From: an uncultured Faecalibacterium sp.
GTDB taxonomy: Bacteria; Bacillota; Clostridia; Oscillospirales; Ruminococcaceae
Length of the DNA: 35,288 nucleotides
Reading direction: 5' to 3'
NCBI GenBank assembly: GCA_934561115.1
Contig: CAKTFS010000019.1
Location: forward strand, 1 to 35,288
Shown: one piece after another, positions 1-7,653 of the stretch
Position numbering within the stretch: the stretch's first letter is position 1
Layout: every line of letters begins with the position of its first letter
Made by a program: the position numbers and the translations under genes
Notes under the pieces: model-generated
Database searches by the model: none
Told to the model about the DNA's origin: nothing
What the model saw: the letters and a program-made list of their open reading frames with translations, nothing else

Positions 1-214
1 TGGCTTCGGCAGCGCCAAAGCCGTCCAGCCGGGGCATCTCCACATCCATAAAAATGATGTCGAACCCCGGCGTATAGCGCTCTGCGATCTCAGAGCCGTC
101 TGCAATGAGACGGATCTCCACCTGTAAGCCCTGCTCCTCGGCATACTGCCGGACAAAGCGGTTCAGGCATTCCCGCGTTTCCACCTGATCCTCCACGATC
201 GCGATCCTGAACAT
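1..214 (-). CDS. Response regulator, receiver domain (partial, N-terminus only)
   Basis: The reverse strand opens with ATG at 214 and runs off the left edge after 71 codons. The translation starts MFRIAIVEDQVETRE and reaches FDIIFMDVEMPRLDGF. This is the N-terminal half of a CheY-like receiver domain: the early acidic pair is ED at residues 8-9 and the phospho-acceptor Asp lies in FMDVEMP. Spacing and wording (VEMPRLDGF) resemble LytTR/AgrA-type regulators, but the output domain lies outside the window, so the DNA-binding class is an inference. A GAGAGGGTGG stretch just upstream can serve as ribosome binding site. A partner histidine kinase, if any, must lie further left. Confidence 0.85.
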   Translation of the reverse strand, partial: MFRIAIVEDQVETRECLNRFVRQYAEEQGLQVEIRLIADGSEIAERYTPGFDIIFMDVEMPRLDGFGAAEA

Positions 215-341
215 CCTGCGCACCACCCTCTCTCTGCGTCTGATCGCCGTATCACTCTTTTTATTGAAACACACTTTTCTTTGAAATGCAATGGAAAACC
301 TTGTTCGACACGGTGCTGTTTTAAAGCATTTGTCCTGTAGG

Positions 342-374
342 GGGATCAGGTTCGCACGAAGCAAACTTGATCCC
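342..374. other. Imperfect hairpin of unknown role
   Basis: GGGATCAGGTTCGC (342-355) can pair with GCAAACTTGATCCC (361-374) around an ACGAA loop, with one G-T wobble and one mismatch. No T-run follows on either strand, so it is not an obvious terminator. It lies between the response regulator start and the tRNA-Val terminator, and may be a 5' leader structure of the regulator mRNA or a small repeat. Confidence 0.35.
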
Positions 375-382
375 GCAAAACA

Positions 383-421
383 AAAGGCAGGATACCATCG
401 CCATGATGATACCCCGCCTTT
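383..421. terminator. Possible weak terminator hairpin
   Basis: AAAGGC (383-388) and GCCTTT (416-421) are complementary with a long 27-base gap containing further weak pairing. It could back up the stronger hairpin at 470-515, which ends the tRNA transcript. Low confidence because the loop is large. Confidence 0.25.
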
Positions 422-469
422 GTTCGTTTACCGTTCCGAGTAGTCCTTCCGCAGAACTTCCTGCAAACA

Positions 470-515
470 AAAAACGTACCCGAACCCTTTTTCATAAAGA
501 ATCGGGTTCGAGTAC
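470..515 (-). terminator. Rho-independent terminator of tRNA-Val
   Basis: On the minus strand, GTACTCGAACCC and GGGTTCGGGTAC form a 12-bp stem with one wobble (504-515 with 476-487). A run of T follows (the A-run at 470-474 on the plus strand). It starts nine bases after the 3' end of the tRNA-Val gene. Confidence 0.8.
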
Positions 516-523
516 GAACTGAA

Positions 524-599
524 TGGTGGACGGTACAGGACTCGAACCTGTGACCTCCTGCACGTCAAGCAGATGCTCTACCAGCTGAGCTAACCGTCC
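524..599 (-). tRNA. tRNA-Val (anticodon GAC)
   Basis: The 76-nt gene includes an encoded CCA end. The acceptor stem GGACGGT pairs with ACCGTCC. The D arm is GCTC/GAGC, the anticodon stem TCTGC/GCAGG encloses TTGACGT (anticodon GAC), and the T arm is ACAGG/CCTGT with loop TTCGAGT. GAC reads GUC and GUU valine codons. It stands alone, with its own promoter upstream and terminator downstream. Confidence 0.95.
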
Positions 600-618
600 A
601 TGTCATATCGACTTGGAT

Positions 619-647
619 AGTTTACCACAGCTTTTTGCAAAAAGCAA
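619..647 (-). promoter_or_regulatory. Promoter of tRNA-Val
   Basis: On the minus strand, TTGCTT (642-647) and TAAACT (619-624) are separated by 17 bases. The transcript would start just upstream of the mature tRNA 5' end at 599. Confidence 0.6.
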
Positions 648-677
648 GGGTTTTTGTGCTTTTTTATGCGTTCTTTT

Positions 678-1280
678 TTACTTTTCCGGTGAGAGCGCCC
701 GGCGGATGATATCGTACAGCACCGGCTTCATGGCGTCGATGTTGTCCGGTTTGCCCTCCAGAATGCTGGAATAGCACACCGACATACACATACTGCCAAG
801 GGCCGTGATGCGCTGGTAGACCTCCCGCTCGGTGCGGCCGGCCATCTCCGGGCTGGAAAGCACGATGGCCAGCAGCTTGCGCATCAGGGGCTCGGCCTCC
901 CTGCTGGCTTCGATCTGGTCCAGCCCGGGCCAGACAAAGTTGCGCTCCAAAAACCGCAGCACCAGCACGTCCTGCCGCAGCGCCTCGATGATATGGTCGA
1001 TGACGAACACCACCTGTGCGGTAAAGTCGGGCAGCTCGGTGTGCTGCTCGACCGCAAGGCAGGCATCGCTCAGCAGCTGGTAGCTCACCCGCCCCAGCAG
1101 CGCCTGCATCACCGCGCCCTTATCCTGAAAATACAGATAAAACGTTCCCTTGCCCACCTTGGCACGGCTGGTGATATCCTCCACGCTGGTCTTGGCGGTG
1201 CCCCGCTCCAGAAACAGCTCGTAGGCTGCATCCAGCAGGGCGCGGCGCTTTTCCTGCTTCTTCCCTTCCACGGTGCTCAT
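678..1280 (-). CDS. TetR/AcrR-family transcriptional regulator
   Basis: This 200-residue protein has an N-terminal TetR helix-turn-helix. Residues about 8-55 hold RRALLDAAYELFLERG, then TSVEDITSRAKVGKGTFYLYF, the classic recognition-helix region. The rest is an all-helical ligand-binding domain of normal length with no recognisable ligand motif. The gene is divergent from the MMPL exporter gene at 1546. Two similar palindromes at 1420-1432 and 1488-1500 bracket the exporter promoter and are the best candidates for its operator. TetR proteins of this arrangement usually repress the neighbouring exporter and are relieved by a substrate of it; that role is inferred. Start ATG at 1280 has GAGGAATC a short distance upstream. 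Confidence 0.93.
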   Translation of the reverse strand: MSTVEGKKQEKRRALLDAAYELFLERGTAKTSVEDITSRAKVGKGTFYLYFQDKGAVMQALLGRVSYQLLSDACLAVEQHTELPDFTAQVVFVIDHIIEALRQDVLVLRFLERNFVWPGLDQIEASREAEPLMRKLLAIVLSSPEMAGRTEREVYQRITALGSMCMSVCYSSILEGKPDNIDAMKPVLYDIIRRALSPEK

Positions 1281-1349
1281 GCTATGGGTAGATTCCTCTT
1301 TTCTCTGAATTTAGACGCAGGTATGTGCTGCGTCCGGCTTGTGTACCTT

Positions 1350-1378
1350 AGTTTAGCAGTCCTTTGCCGTTTGTGCAA
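1350..1378 (-). promoter_or_regulatory. Promoter of the TetR gene
   Basis: On the minus strand, TTGCAC (1373-1378) and TAAACT (1350-1355) are spaced by 17 bases, about 70 bases upstream of the TetR start codon. Confidence 0.5.
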
Positions 1379-1419
1379 GCCCGATTTACTATACAATTTT
1401 TTGCAGGTGATAAAAAAAC

Positions 1420-1432
1420 TGACTTTCGGTCA
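1420..1432. promoter_or_regulatory. Candidate TetR operator, upstream copy
   Basis: TGACTTTCGGTCA has TGAC and GTCA arms and extends to ACTGAC on the left flank. It matches the half-sites of the palindrome at 1488-1500, with centres 68 bp apart. The consensus promoter at 1443-1470 lies between the two. Confidence 0.5.
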
Positions 1433-1442
1433 CTTTTCCTGC

Positions 1443-1470
1443 TTGACACACTGTCCGGGGTGGATATAAT
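1443..1470 (+). promoter_or_regulatory. Consensus sigma-70 promoter of the MMPL operon
   Basis: TTGACA (1443-1448) and TATAAT (1465-1470) are both perfect hexamers with a 16-base spacer, about 75 bases before the exporter start codon. Such a strong promoter fits a gene kept silent by a repressor. Confidence 0.85.
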
Positions 1471-1487
1471 AGTGTTTGCCCGGAAGA

Positions 1488-1500
1488 TGACCGGTGGTCA
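1488..1500. promoter_or_regulatory. Candidate TetR operator, downstream copy
   Basis: TGACCGGTGGTCA is a perfect 5+3+5 palindrome. It lies just downstream of the -10 box, where a bound repressor would block the start of transcription of the MMPL gene. Confidence 0.6.
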
Positions 1501-1545
1501 GTTTCGCGGGCTTTCCCAATCAACTTTCTATTCTGGAGGGTTCTC

Positions 1546-3645
1546 ATGAAAAAGATCGCACAAGGCATCGTGCGTCTGCGCAAGCTGATCTTAACAGTGG
1601 CAGTGCTGCTGTTGATCCCTTCCGCGATCGGCGCCATTGCCACCCGCATCAATTATGACATCCTCACCTACCTGCCGCAGGATCTGGACTCCATGATCGG
1701 CGAGGTAGCCCTTGAGGACGATTTCCATCTGGCCTCCACCGGTATGATCACGGTAGAGGGCCTGCCAACCAATGAACTCATCGCCATGAAAAAGGAGATC
1801 GACGCCGTGCCCGGCGTTACCCAGACCTTCTGGCTCAGCGATGTGATCGACCCCAACATCCCCACCGCCATGCTGCCTGCCGATGTGCAGCAGTTCATGT
1901 TCGGCAAGAATGATTCCACCATGCTGATCGTCCGTTTTGACGCCCCCAGCGCCAGCGACGAGACCATGGAAGCCGTCAAGCAGATCGAAAAGCTGCTGCG
2001 CAAGGACTGCTTCTTCGGCGGCATGAGTGTTATCCTGCAGGACACCAAGGCGCTGGTCAATCAGGAAATGCCTATGTATATCCTGATCGCCGTGGGTGCC
2101 AGCCTGCTGGTGCTGTTCCTCTCGCTGGAAAGCACCCTCACCCCGCTGCTGTTCATGCTGGGTCTGTTGTTCCCCATCGTGTACAACTTCGGCACCAACA
2201 TCCTGCTGGGGCAGATCAGCTACATCACCGAGGCGCTGGCCACCGTGCTGCAGCTGGGCGTTACGATGGACTTCTCCATCTTCCTGCTGCACCGCTATGA
2301 GGAAGAAAAGGAGCTGCGCTCCTCCAACGAGGAAGCCATGGCCAGCGCCATCTGCAAGACCATGACCTCCATCTCCGCTTCCAGCCTGACCACCATTGCA
2401 GGCTTCCTTGCTTTGTGCGCCATGCGCCTGACGCTGGGCCGCGATATCGGCCTTGTCATGGCAAAGGGCGTGGCACTGGGCGTCATCTGCACCGTGGTCA
2501 TTCTGCCCTCCCTGATCCTTACCTTTGATAAGTGGGTAGAAAAATACAAGCACCGCACCGTTATCCCCCAGCTGAAAAAGCTGAGCTACTTTGTTTCCAA
2601 GCACGCAGCGCCCATCGTGGCCGTCTTTATCCTCATCCTCATCCCCTTTGCCATTGCGCAGAACAAGACCAGCGTGTACTACACTCTGTTCGACTCGCTG
2701 CCCCAGGATCTGACCGGTATCGTGGGCACCAACAAGCTGGGCGAGGACTTCGGCATGACCACCAGCCACTTTATTCTGGTACATGACGACCTGACCGCTA
2801 CGCAGGTGTCCGACCTGTGCGACGAGCTGAAGGACGTGGACGGCATCACGCAGGTGGTAAGTCTGGACTCCATCACCGGCCCCGGCTTTGACACCGAGCT
2901 GCTGCCCGACAGCGTGATGGAGATCCTGCAGTCCGGCGGCTATAAGCTGATTTTGGCCAACAGCTCCTACAAGACCGGCACGGATGCCATCAACAGCCAG
3001 CTGGATAAGATGATCGGCCTGATCAAAAACGTAGACCCCGAGGGCGTCATCACCGGTGAAGGCGCTATGACCAAAGACCTGATCGAGGTGGCAGACGTGG
3101 ACTTCAAGAACGTCAACGTCTGGTCGATTCTGGCGGTTCTCGCCATCATCGCCATCTCCTTCAAGAGTATCTCCATCCCGGTGCTGCTGGTCGCCAGCAT
3201 CGAGGCCGCTATCGCCATCAATATGGGCATCCCGTACTTTACCGGTACGCAGCTGCCCTTCATCGCCAGCATCGTTATCGGCACCATCCAGCTGGGCGCT
3301 ACCGTGGACTACTCCATCCTGATGACCACCCGTTATCACGAGGAACGCGCTTTTGGCCGCACCCCCAAGGAAGCTGCCCAGCAGTCGCTGGAGCATTGCA
3401 GCCAGTCCATCCTGACCAGTGGCCTGACCTTCTTCGCCGCTACGGTCGGCGTGGCGGCCATCAGTAAGATGGAGCTGCTGCGGAGCATCTGCCTGCTGAT
3501 CTCCCGCGGCGCTCTGATCAGTATGCTGGTCATTCTGGTGGTGCTGCCCGCCGCCCTGATGCTGTGCGACTGGCTCATCCGCCACACCACCCTGAAATGG
3601 ATGGTACCTGAATCTGCCAACGCCAAGAAGTCTGAAAAGGAGTAA
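1546..3645 (+). CDS. MMPL/RND-family membrane exporter
   Basis: This 699-residue protein has the two-fold repeat of the RND superfamily. A first membrane helix (about 13-33) is followed by a large outer domain. A bundle of helices from about residue 175 contains LGVTMDFSIFLLHRYEEE near 235-252. A second outer domain and bundle contain LGATVDYSILMTTRYHEE near 580-597. The acidic residue in these paired TMDF/TVDY motifs is the proton-relay site known in MmpL-type proteins. The family exports lipids, polyketides or hydrophobic compounds; the substrate here is unknown. The start has GGAGGG upstream (1536-1541). It is co-transcribed with the heptad-repeat protein six bases downstream and divergent from a TetR gene. 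Length and domain layout are complete. Confidence 0.93.
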   Translation: MKKIAQGIVRLRKLILTVAVLLLIPSAIGAIATRINYDILTYLPQDLDSMIGEVALEDDFHLASTGMITVEGLPTNELIAMKKEIDAVPGVTQTFWLSDVIDPNIPTAMLPADVQQFMFGKNDSTMLIVRFDAPSASDETMEAVKQIEKLLRKDCFFGGMSVILQDTKALVNQEMPMYILIAVGASLLVLFLSLESTLTPLLFMLGLLFPIVYNFGTNILLGQISYITEALATVLQLGVTMDFSIFLLHRYEEEKELRSSNEEAMASAICKTMTSISASSLTTIAGFLALCAMRLTLGRDIGLVMAKGVALGVICTVVILPSLILTFDKWVEKYKHRTVIPQLKKLSYFVSKHAAPIVAVFILILIPFAIAQNKTSVYYTLFDSLPQDLTGIVGTNKLGEDFGMTTSHFILVHDDLTATQVSDLCDELKDVDGITQVVSLDSITGPGFDTELLPDSVMEILQSGGYKLILANSSYKTGTDAINSQLDKMIGLIKNVDPEGVITGEGAMTKDLIEVADVDFKNVNVWSILAVLAIIAISFKSISIPVLLVASIEAAIAINMGIPYFTGTQLPFIASIVIGTIQLGATVDYSILMTTRYHEERAFGRTPKEAAQQSLEHCSQSILTSGLTFFAATVGVAAISKMELLRSICLLISRGALISMLVILVVLPAALMLCDWLIRHTTLKWMVPESANAKKSEKE

Positions 3646-3651
3646 TGCGTT

Positions 3652-5562
3652 ATGAAAAAATCGCTTCGTTTCGCCAGTGCGGCGCTGGCAGTTGCCCTCG
3701 CCGCCAGCTGTGCAGCCCCGGCTTTTGCCGCAGGCGGCAGCAGCTTTACCAAGTCTGAGACCGTGTACGCTGTGATGAACGCCGATGGCTCCATCCAGAG
3801 CACCACCGTCAGCGAGCACGTTTACAGCGCCTCCGGCCTGTCCAATGTGACCGACCAGAGCACCCTGACCAATATCCAGAACACCGAGAGCAGCGCCGCG
3901 TTCACACAGGACGGCGAAAAGCTGGTGTGGAACACCGATGATACCGATGTGTATTATAAAGGTGACACCAGCCGCGCCCTGCCCATTCAGGCTACCGTTA
4001 CCTACGCACTGGACGGTCAGGAAGCCGCGCTGGAAGATCTGATCGGCAAGAGCGGCCATCTGACCATGACCATCGCCCTGAAGAACAACGAGACCGGCAC
4101 CGTGAACGTGAACGGCACCGACCGCACCATCGTCACCCCGCTGGTCACCGCCGTGGGCGTGATCTTCGGGCAGGACGCCACCAACGTGGTGGCTGCCCAC
4201 GGTCTGGTGGAAAGCGCCGCCAAGAGCAATGTGGCTGCCTTTGTCACCCTGCCGGGCGTGAAGGACTCCCTGTCCGGTCTGCTGCCGGACGAGCTGGACA
4301 CCATCGAGGATTATCTGCAGGACACCATCACGGTGGAGGCAGATGTCACCGGGCTGACCTGCCCGCAGGTGATGATGGCCTGCGCCACCAGCGCTGCGGC
4401 TCTGGGCACCGACAATGTGTTTGACCTGAGCAGTATCAACGACCTGACCGACGGCATCAACCAGCTGAACGACGCCATGAGCCAGCTGCTGGACGGCGCT
4501 TCTCAGCTGGAGGATGGTACCAGCCAGCTGGCCAGCGGCGTGCTGGCACTGCTGGACGGTGCCAACACCCTGAACACCGGCGCAGCTGCACTGGACGAGG
4601 GTCTGGGGCAGCTGACCAACGGTCTGGACACCCTGAGCGCCAACAACAGCGCCCTGAACAGCGGCGCACAGCAGGTGGCTGACGGCGTGCTGGCTTCTGC
4701 CAACAAGACCCTGAAAGAGGGCGGCCTGATCGACACCGACATGACCTGGGACAACTACGCCGAGGTCATCGACAACATTCTGACTATCAACGACAAGACG
4801 CAGGCTGCCGGCCGCCGCAAGATGGTGCGCACCATCTGGGAGCAGGCTCCCAGCTTCAAGGACAGCCAGCTGGATCTGGCGCTGTACCTTTCCGCAACCA
4901 AGACGAACCATGATCTGGAGGCCGCTCTGCACCTGATGCAGAACTACGACCCCTCCATGCTGTGCGGTCTGGTGCAGCTGCTGACCAGTCAGGAAGCTAA
5001 GGACACCGCCAAGGCTGAGCTGAAGTATCAGGTGGAGAACAGTCAGGATATCGCGGATGTGCGTGCCCTGAAGGACAGCCTTTCCAAGATCCAGTACTTC
5101 GTTTCCAGCGTGGGGCAGTACACCGCCGGTGTGCAGACCGCCGCAGACGGTGCCCACTCTGCCAAGGACGGCAGCGCACAGCTTGCCGCCGGTACCAAGA
5201 CCCTGTACGATGGCGTGAACACCCTGAGCGATGGCGCAAGCCAGCTGAATGACGGCACCCACCAGCTGAACGATGGTCTGAACCAGTTCAACGAGGAAGG
5301 CATCTCCAAGCTGACCGGCGCACTGGATCAGGATCAGCTGCACGGCCTCAAGACCGTGCTGGACGAGATGAGCGACCGGCTGGAAAGCTACACCAGTTTC
5401 GCCGGTGCACCCGAGGACGCCGAGAGCAGCGTGAAGTTCGTCTACAAGACCGCCGAGACCGTGGCCGCTGCCGACAATGTTGTGGCTGAGACCGAGACGG
5501 TGAAGGAGGGCAACATCTTCACCCGCCTGTGGCAGCGCATCGTGGACCTGTTCAAGTTCTGA
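3652..5562 (+). CDS. Secreted Leu/Gly heptad-repeat protein paired with MMPL exporter
   Basis: The 636-residue protein begins with a Sec signal peptide (MKKSLRF, then a hydrophobic Ala-rich stretch ending near APAFAA|GG). Two blocks of seven-residue repeats of the form xxLxxGx are visible, at about residues 264-350 (QLLDGASQLEDGTSQLASG and on) and 490-550 (KTLYDGVNTLSDGASQLND). Such repeats form long helical stalks and often occur in proteins beside, or fused to, MMPL exporters. No C-terminal membrane helix is evident, so the protein is probably released or held by partner contact. The start is six bases after the exporter stop, with the AAAGGAG binding site inside the exporter's 3' end, so translation is probably coupled. 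An accessory role in export is inferred from context. Confidence 0.85.
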   Translation: MKKSLRFASAALAVALAASCAAPAFAAGGSSFTKSETVYAVMNADGSIQSTTVSEHVYSASGLSNVTDQSTLTNIQNTESSAAFTQDGEKLVWNTDDTDVYYKGDTSRALPIQATVTYALDGQEAALEDLIGKSGHLTMTIALKNNETGTVNVNGTDRTIVTPLVTAVGVIFGQDATNVVAAHGLVESAAKSNVAAFVTLPGVKDSLSGLLPDELDTIEDYLQDTITVEADVTGLTCPQVMMACATSAAALGTDNVFDLSSINDLTDGINQLNDAMSQLLDGASQLEDGTSQLASGVLALLDGANTLNTGAAALDEGLGQLTNGLDTLSANNSALNSGAQQVADGVLASANKTLKEGGLIDTDMTWDNYAEVIDNILTINDKTQAAGRRKMVRTIWEQAPSFKDSQLDLALYLSATKTNHDLEAALHLMQNYDPSMLCGLVQLLTSQEAKDTAKAELKYQVENSQDIADVRALKDSLSKIQYFVSSVGQYTAGVQTAADGAHSAKDGSAQLAAGTKTLYDGVNTLSDGASQLNDGTHQLNDGLNQFNEEGISKLTGALDQDQLHGLKTVLDEMSDRLESYTSFAGAPEDAESSVKFVYKTAETVAAADNVVAETETVKEGNIFTRLWQRIVDLFKF

Positions 5563-5603
5563 TAACGCCAACATCCTTCCAGAATCGTATATAGATGCAC
5601 AAG

Positions 5604-5639
5604 GAAGCGCCCCGCAGCCGAATGGCTGCGGGGCGCTTC
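5604..5639 (+). terminator. Strong hairpin ending the MMPL operon
   Basis: A perfect 16-bp stem (5604-5619 with 5624-5639) is closed by a GAAT loop and lies 40 bases after the heptad protein stop. The T-run is poor (TGTATCT), so termination rests on the very stable stem. Confidence 0.65.
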
Positions 5640-5696
5640 TGTATCTGCGGGAATATTTCAGGGTGAAAGACATACAATAAAAAGAAAGCATCTTGA

Positions 5697-5725
5697 TTGC
5701 ATTCTGCTTTCATTTGTGGTAGAAT
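5697..5725 (+). promoter_or_regulatory. Promoter of the antitoxin-like gene
   Basis: TTGCAT (5697-5702) and TAGAAT (5720-5725) are spaced by 17 bases and end about 25 bases before the start codon at 5750. Confidence 0.55.
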
Positions 5726-5749
5726 CAAAGAAAAAAGGAGGTGCTGGAT

Positions 5750-6007
5750 ATGGCACAGATCAGTGTACGCGTGGATGATGCCGTAAAGCATGAGGCAGAG
5801 CAGACCTTTGACGAGATCGGTCTGAGCATGAACACGGCCATCACCATCTTTCTCAAGGCCTGCGCCCGGGAAAAGCGCATTCCGTTTGAACTGACCGCAG
5901 ACCCCTTTTATTCCTCTGCCAATCAGCGTTATCTGGAAGGTATCATGCGGGATGTGCGCAGCGGCAAGGCGCATTTTGCCCCGCATGACCTCATCGAGGA
6001 AGCCTGA
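5750..6007 (+). CDS. DinJ/RelB-family antitoxin, orphan
   Basis: The 85-residue product begins MAQISVRVDDAVKHEAE and continues with GLSMNTAITIFLKAC. This is the ribbon-helix-helix DNA-binding domain typical of DinJ/RelB antitoxins (about residues 3-45), followed by a short acidic toxin-binding tail. The start chosen is ATG 5750, seven bases after AGGAGG (5737-5742); an in-frame GTG at 5741 falls inside that site and is rejected. Family members normally overlap a YafQ/RelE RNase toxin gene. Here the stop is followed at once by a strong terminator (6033-6078), so no toxin gene is present. A 25-codon frame starting inside the stop (ATG 6007) runs into the terminator. The protein probably acts as a stand-alone regulator or an antidote to toxins encoded elsewhere. 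Confidence 0.85.
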   Translation: MAQISVRVDDAVKHEAEQTFDEIGLSMNTAITIFLKACAREKRIPFELTADPFYSSANQRYLEGIMRDVRSGKAHFAPHDLIEEA

Positions 6008-6032
6008 TGCGGCGTATCTTCAGGATCTACCT

Positions 6033-6078
6033 AAAAAGGGACACCGGACAGCCCGCAGGCTGTCCGGTGTCCCTTTTT
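6033..6078. terminator. Bidirectional terminator between antitoxin gene and murC
   Basis: A perfect 21-bp inverted repeat (6033-6053 with 6058-6078) has a CGCA loop, AAAAA at the left end and TTTTT at the right end. It serves the plus-strand antitoxin gene and the minus-strand murC gene, whose stop lies at 6087. Confidence 0.92.
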
Positions 6079-6086
6079 AAATAAAC

Positions 6087-7472
6087 TTACTGATCCTTTT
6101 CCACCATCATCTTGCTGGCTTTATAGATATCGCCGCAGCCGAGGGTGATGACCAGATCGCCGGGCTGGGCGTTCTGCTTGACCCAGTCGGCGGCTTCCTG
6201 CAGGCTGTTCACCAGCACGGAGCCGGGGATCTGTGCGGCCAGCTTTGCGCTGGTAATGGTGGGGTCGTTGGGCTCGCGGCTGCCCATGATGGGGGTCAGC
6301 ACCGTGATGTCCGGGATCTTGAGCACATCCACAAAGTCGTTGAACAGCATCTTGGTGCGGCTGTATGTAAACGGCTGGTGGACGGCGATCAGACGCTTGT
6401 AGCCCATCTCCTTGGCGGTGTTCAGGGTAGCGCGCAGCTCGGTGGGATGGTGGGCGTAGTCGTCGATGACCAGCGCACCGTTGCACTCGCCGTACACCTC
6501 AAAGCGGCGGCCTGCGCCCTTGAAGTTCAGGGCAGCTTCGGCGCACTGCTCTGCGGTCAGGCCCACAAAGCGGCATACGGCGCACATGGCCAGTGCATTA
6601 TAAATATTGTGGCGGCCGGGCACGGACAGGCGGATGCGGGTGGTGTCGGTCGTGTTCCACTCCTTCAGGTCGAACTCGAAGAAGCCGGGCTTATACTCGT
6701 TGACGTTGACGGCACGGTAGTCGCCGTGGTTGTCGATGGCAAAGGTGCGCACCCGGCGGTCCAGCGTGTACATCACGTCCATGGTGTTCTTGTCGTCTGC
6801 GTTGGCAAAGATCATGAACTGGGTCATCAGGGCAAAGCGCTTGAAGGCGAACTTCAGCTCGCCCATGCTGCCGTAGTAGTCCAGATGGTCGTTGTCGATG
6901 TTCAGCACCACGGACAGGTAGGGGGTCAGCTTCAGGAAGGTTTCGGCAAACTCGCAGGCCTCGATAACGATATCATCACCCTTGCCGGCCTTGCCGTAGC
7001 CGTTGATCAGGGGCAGCTTGCCGCCGATGACCGCAGAGGGGTCGCGGCCGGCCAGCTCCAGCGCAGTGGTGATCATGGAGGTGGTAGTGGTCTTGCCGTG
7101 GGTGCCGGACACGCAGATGCTCTGCTTGTACAGGCGGCTCACATAGCCCAGCAGCACACTGCGCTCCACGGTGGGGATGCCGTAGGAGGCGGCTGCGTTC
7201 AGCTCCACATTGTCCTTGGAGATGGCGGCAGAGTACACCACCATGTCCGCGCCGACAACGTTATCCGCATTGTGGCCAAGGCTGACCTTCACACCCATCT
7301 CCCGCTCGTAGCGGATGATGCTGCCGTCCAGCACATCGCTGCCGGACAGCTCGTAGCCCTTGGCGGCCAAAATCTGGATCAGCGGGTACATTCCGCTGCC
7401 GCCGCAGCCGATAAAATGGATCTTCTTTACATTGTCCAGCAGATGCTGGCTATAATCCGAGTACATGAACAT
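6087..7472 (-). CDS. murC: UDP-N-acetylmuramate--L-alanine ligase
   Basis: MurC adds L-alanine to UDP-MurNAc with ATP, the first amino-acid step of peptidoglycan precursor synthesis in the cytoplasm. The 461-residue protein shows the N-terminal nucleotide fold GCGGSGM (residues 22-28), the ATP P-loop GTHGKTTT (123-130), NIDNDHLDYYG in the central domain and DDYAHHPTE in the C-terminal part, all diagnostic for MurC. The start chosen is ATG 7472, ten bases after GGAGGA. An in-frame TTG at 7490 overlaps the binding site and is unlikely. A TATAAT box on the minus strand (7545-7550) may belong to its promoter, though no good -35 is visible. It shares the strand with coaBC upstream. Confidence 0.96.
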   Translation of the reverse strand: MFMYSDYSQHLLDNVKKIHFIGCGGSGMYPLIQILAAKGYELSGSDVLDGSIIRYEREMGVKVSLGHNADNVVGADMVVYSAAISKDNVELNAAASYGIPTVERSVLLGYVSRLYKQSICVSGTHGKTTTTSMITTALELAGRDPSAVIGGKLPLINGYGKAGKGDDIVIEACEFAETFLKLTPYLSVVLNIDNDHLDYYGSMGELKFAFKRFALMTQFMIFANADDKNTMDVMYTLDRRVRTFAIDNHGDYRAVNVNEYKPGFFEFDLKEWNTTDTTRIRLSVPGRHNIYNALAMCAVCRFVGLTAEQCAEAALNFKGAGRRFEVYGECNGALVIDDYAHHPTELRATLNTAKEMGYKRLIAVHQPFTYSRTKMLFNDFVDVLKIPDITVLTPIMGSREPNDPTITSAKLAAQIPGSVLVNSLQEAADWVKQNAQPGDLVITLGCGDIYKASKMMVEKDQ

Positions 7473-7653
7473 AGTAAGGCTCTCCTCCAAATATTAACGG
7501 CTGCAGCGCAGACCGATTCCTTCCAAACATGGGGACACACTCTTATTATATAATTTTTGCAGCATAAAATAAACAGGTAAGGCCGAATTTTCGGAAAGAA
7601 CCATAATTTTTTTGTGAATTTTGTGATATGTGTACAACAAAATCCCGGCAGTA
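7473..7653. other. A/T-rich intergenic region between coaBC and murC
   Basis: This stretch holds the murC leader, a -10-like TATAAT (minus, 7545-7550) and a small palindrome CCGAATTTTCGG (7583-7594). I see no strong terminator for coaBC, so some read-through into murC is possible. Confidence 0.4.

Noticed and set aside
1591..5691. Very long open frame on the minus strand opposite the MMPL operon
   Set aside because: It is the antisense shadow of two well-supported genes: GC-rich third positions remove stops. The translation is His/Gln/Gly/Val-rich low complexity without any family motif.
7615..7645. Rex-like site (TTGT...ACAA type) between coaBC and murC
   Set aside because: The arms and spacing do not fit the Rex consensus, and an A/T-rich stretch easily gives such partial matches.
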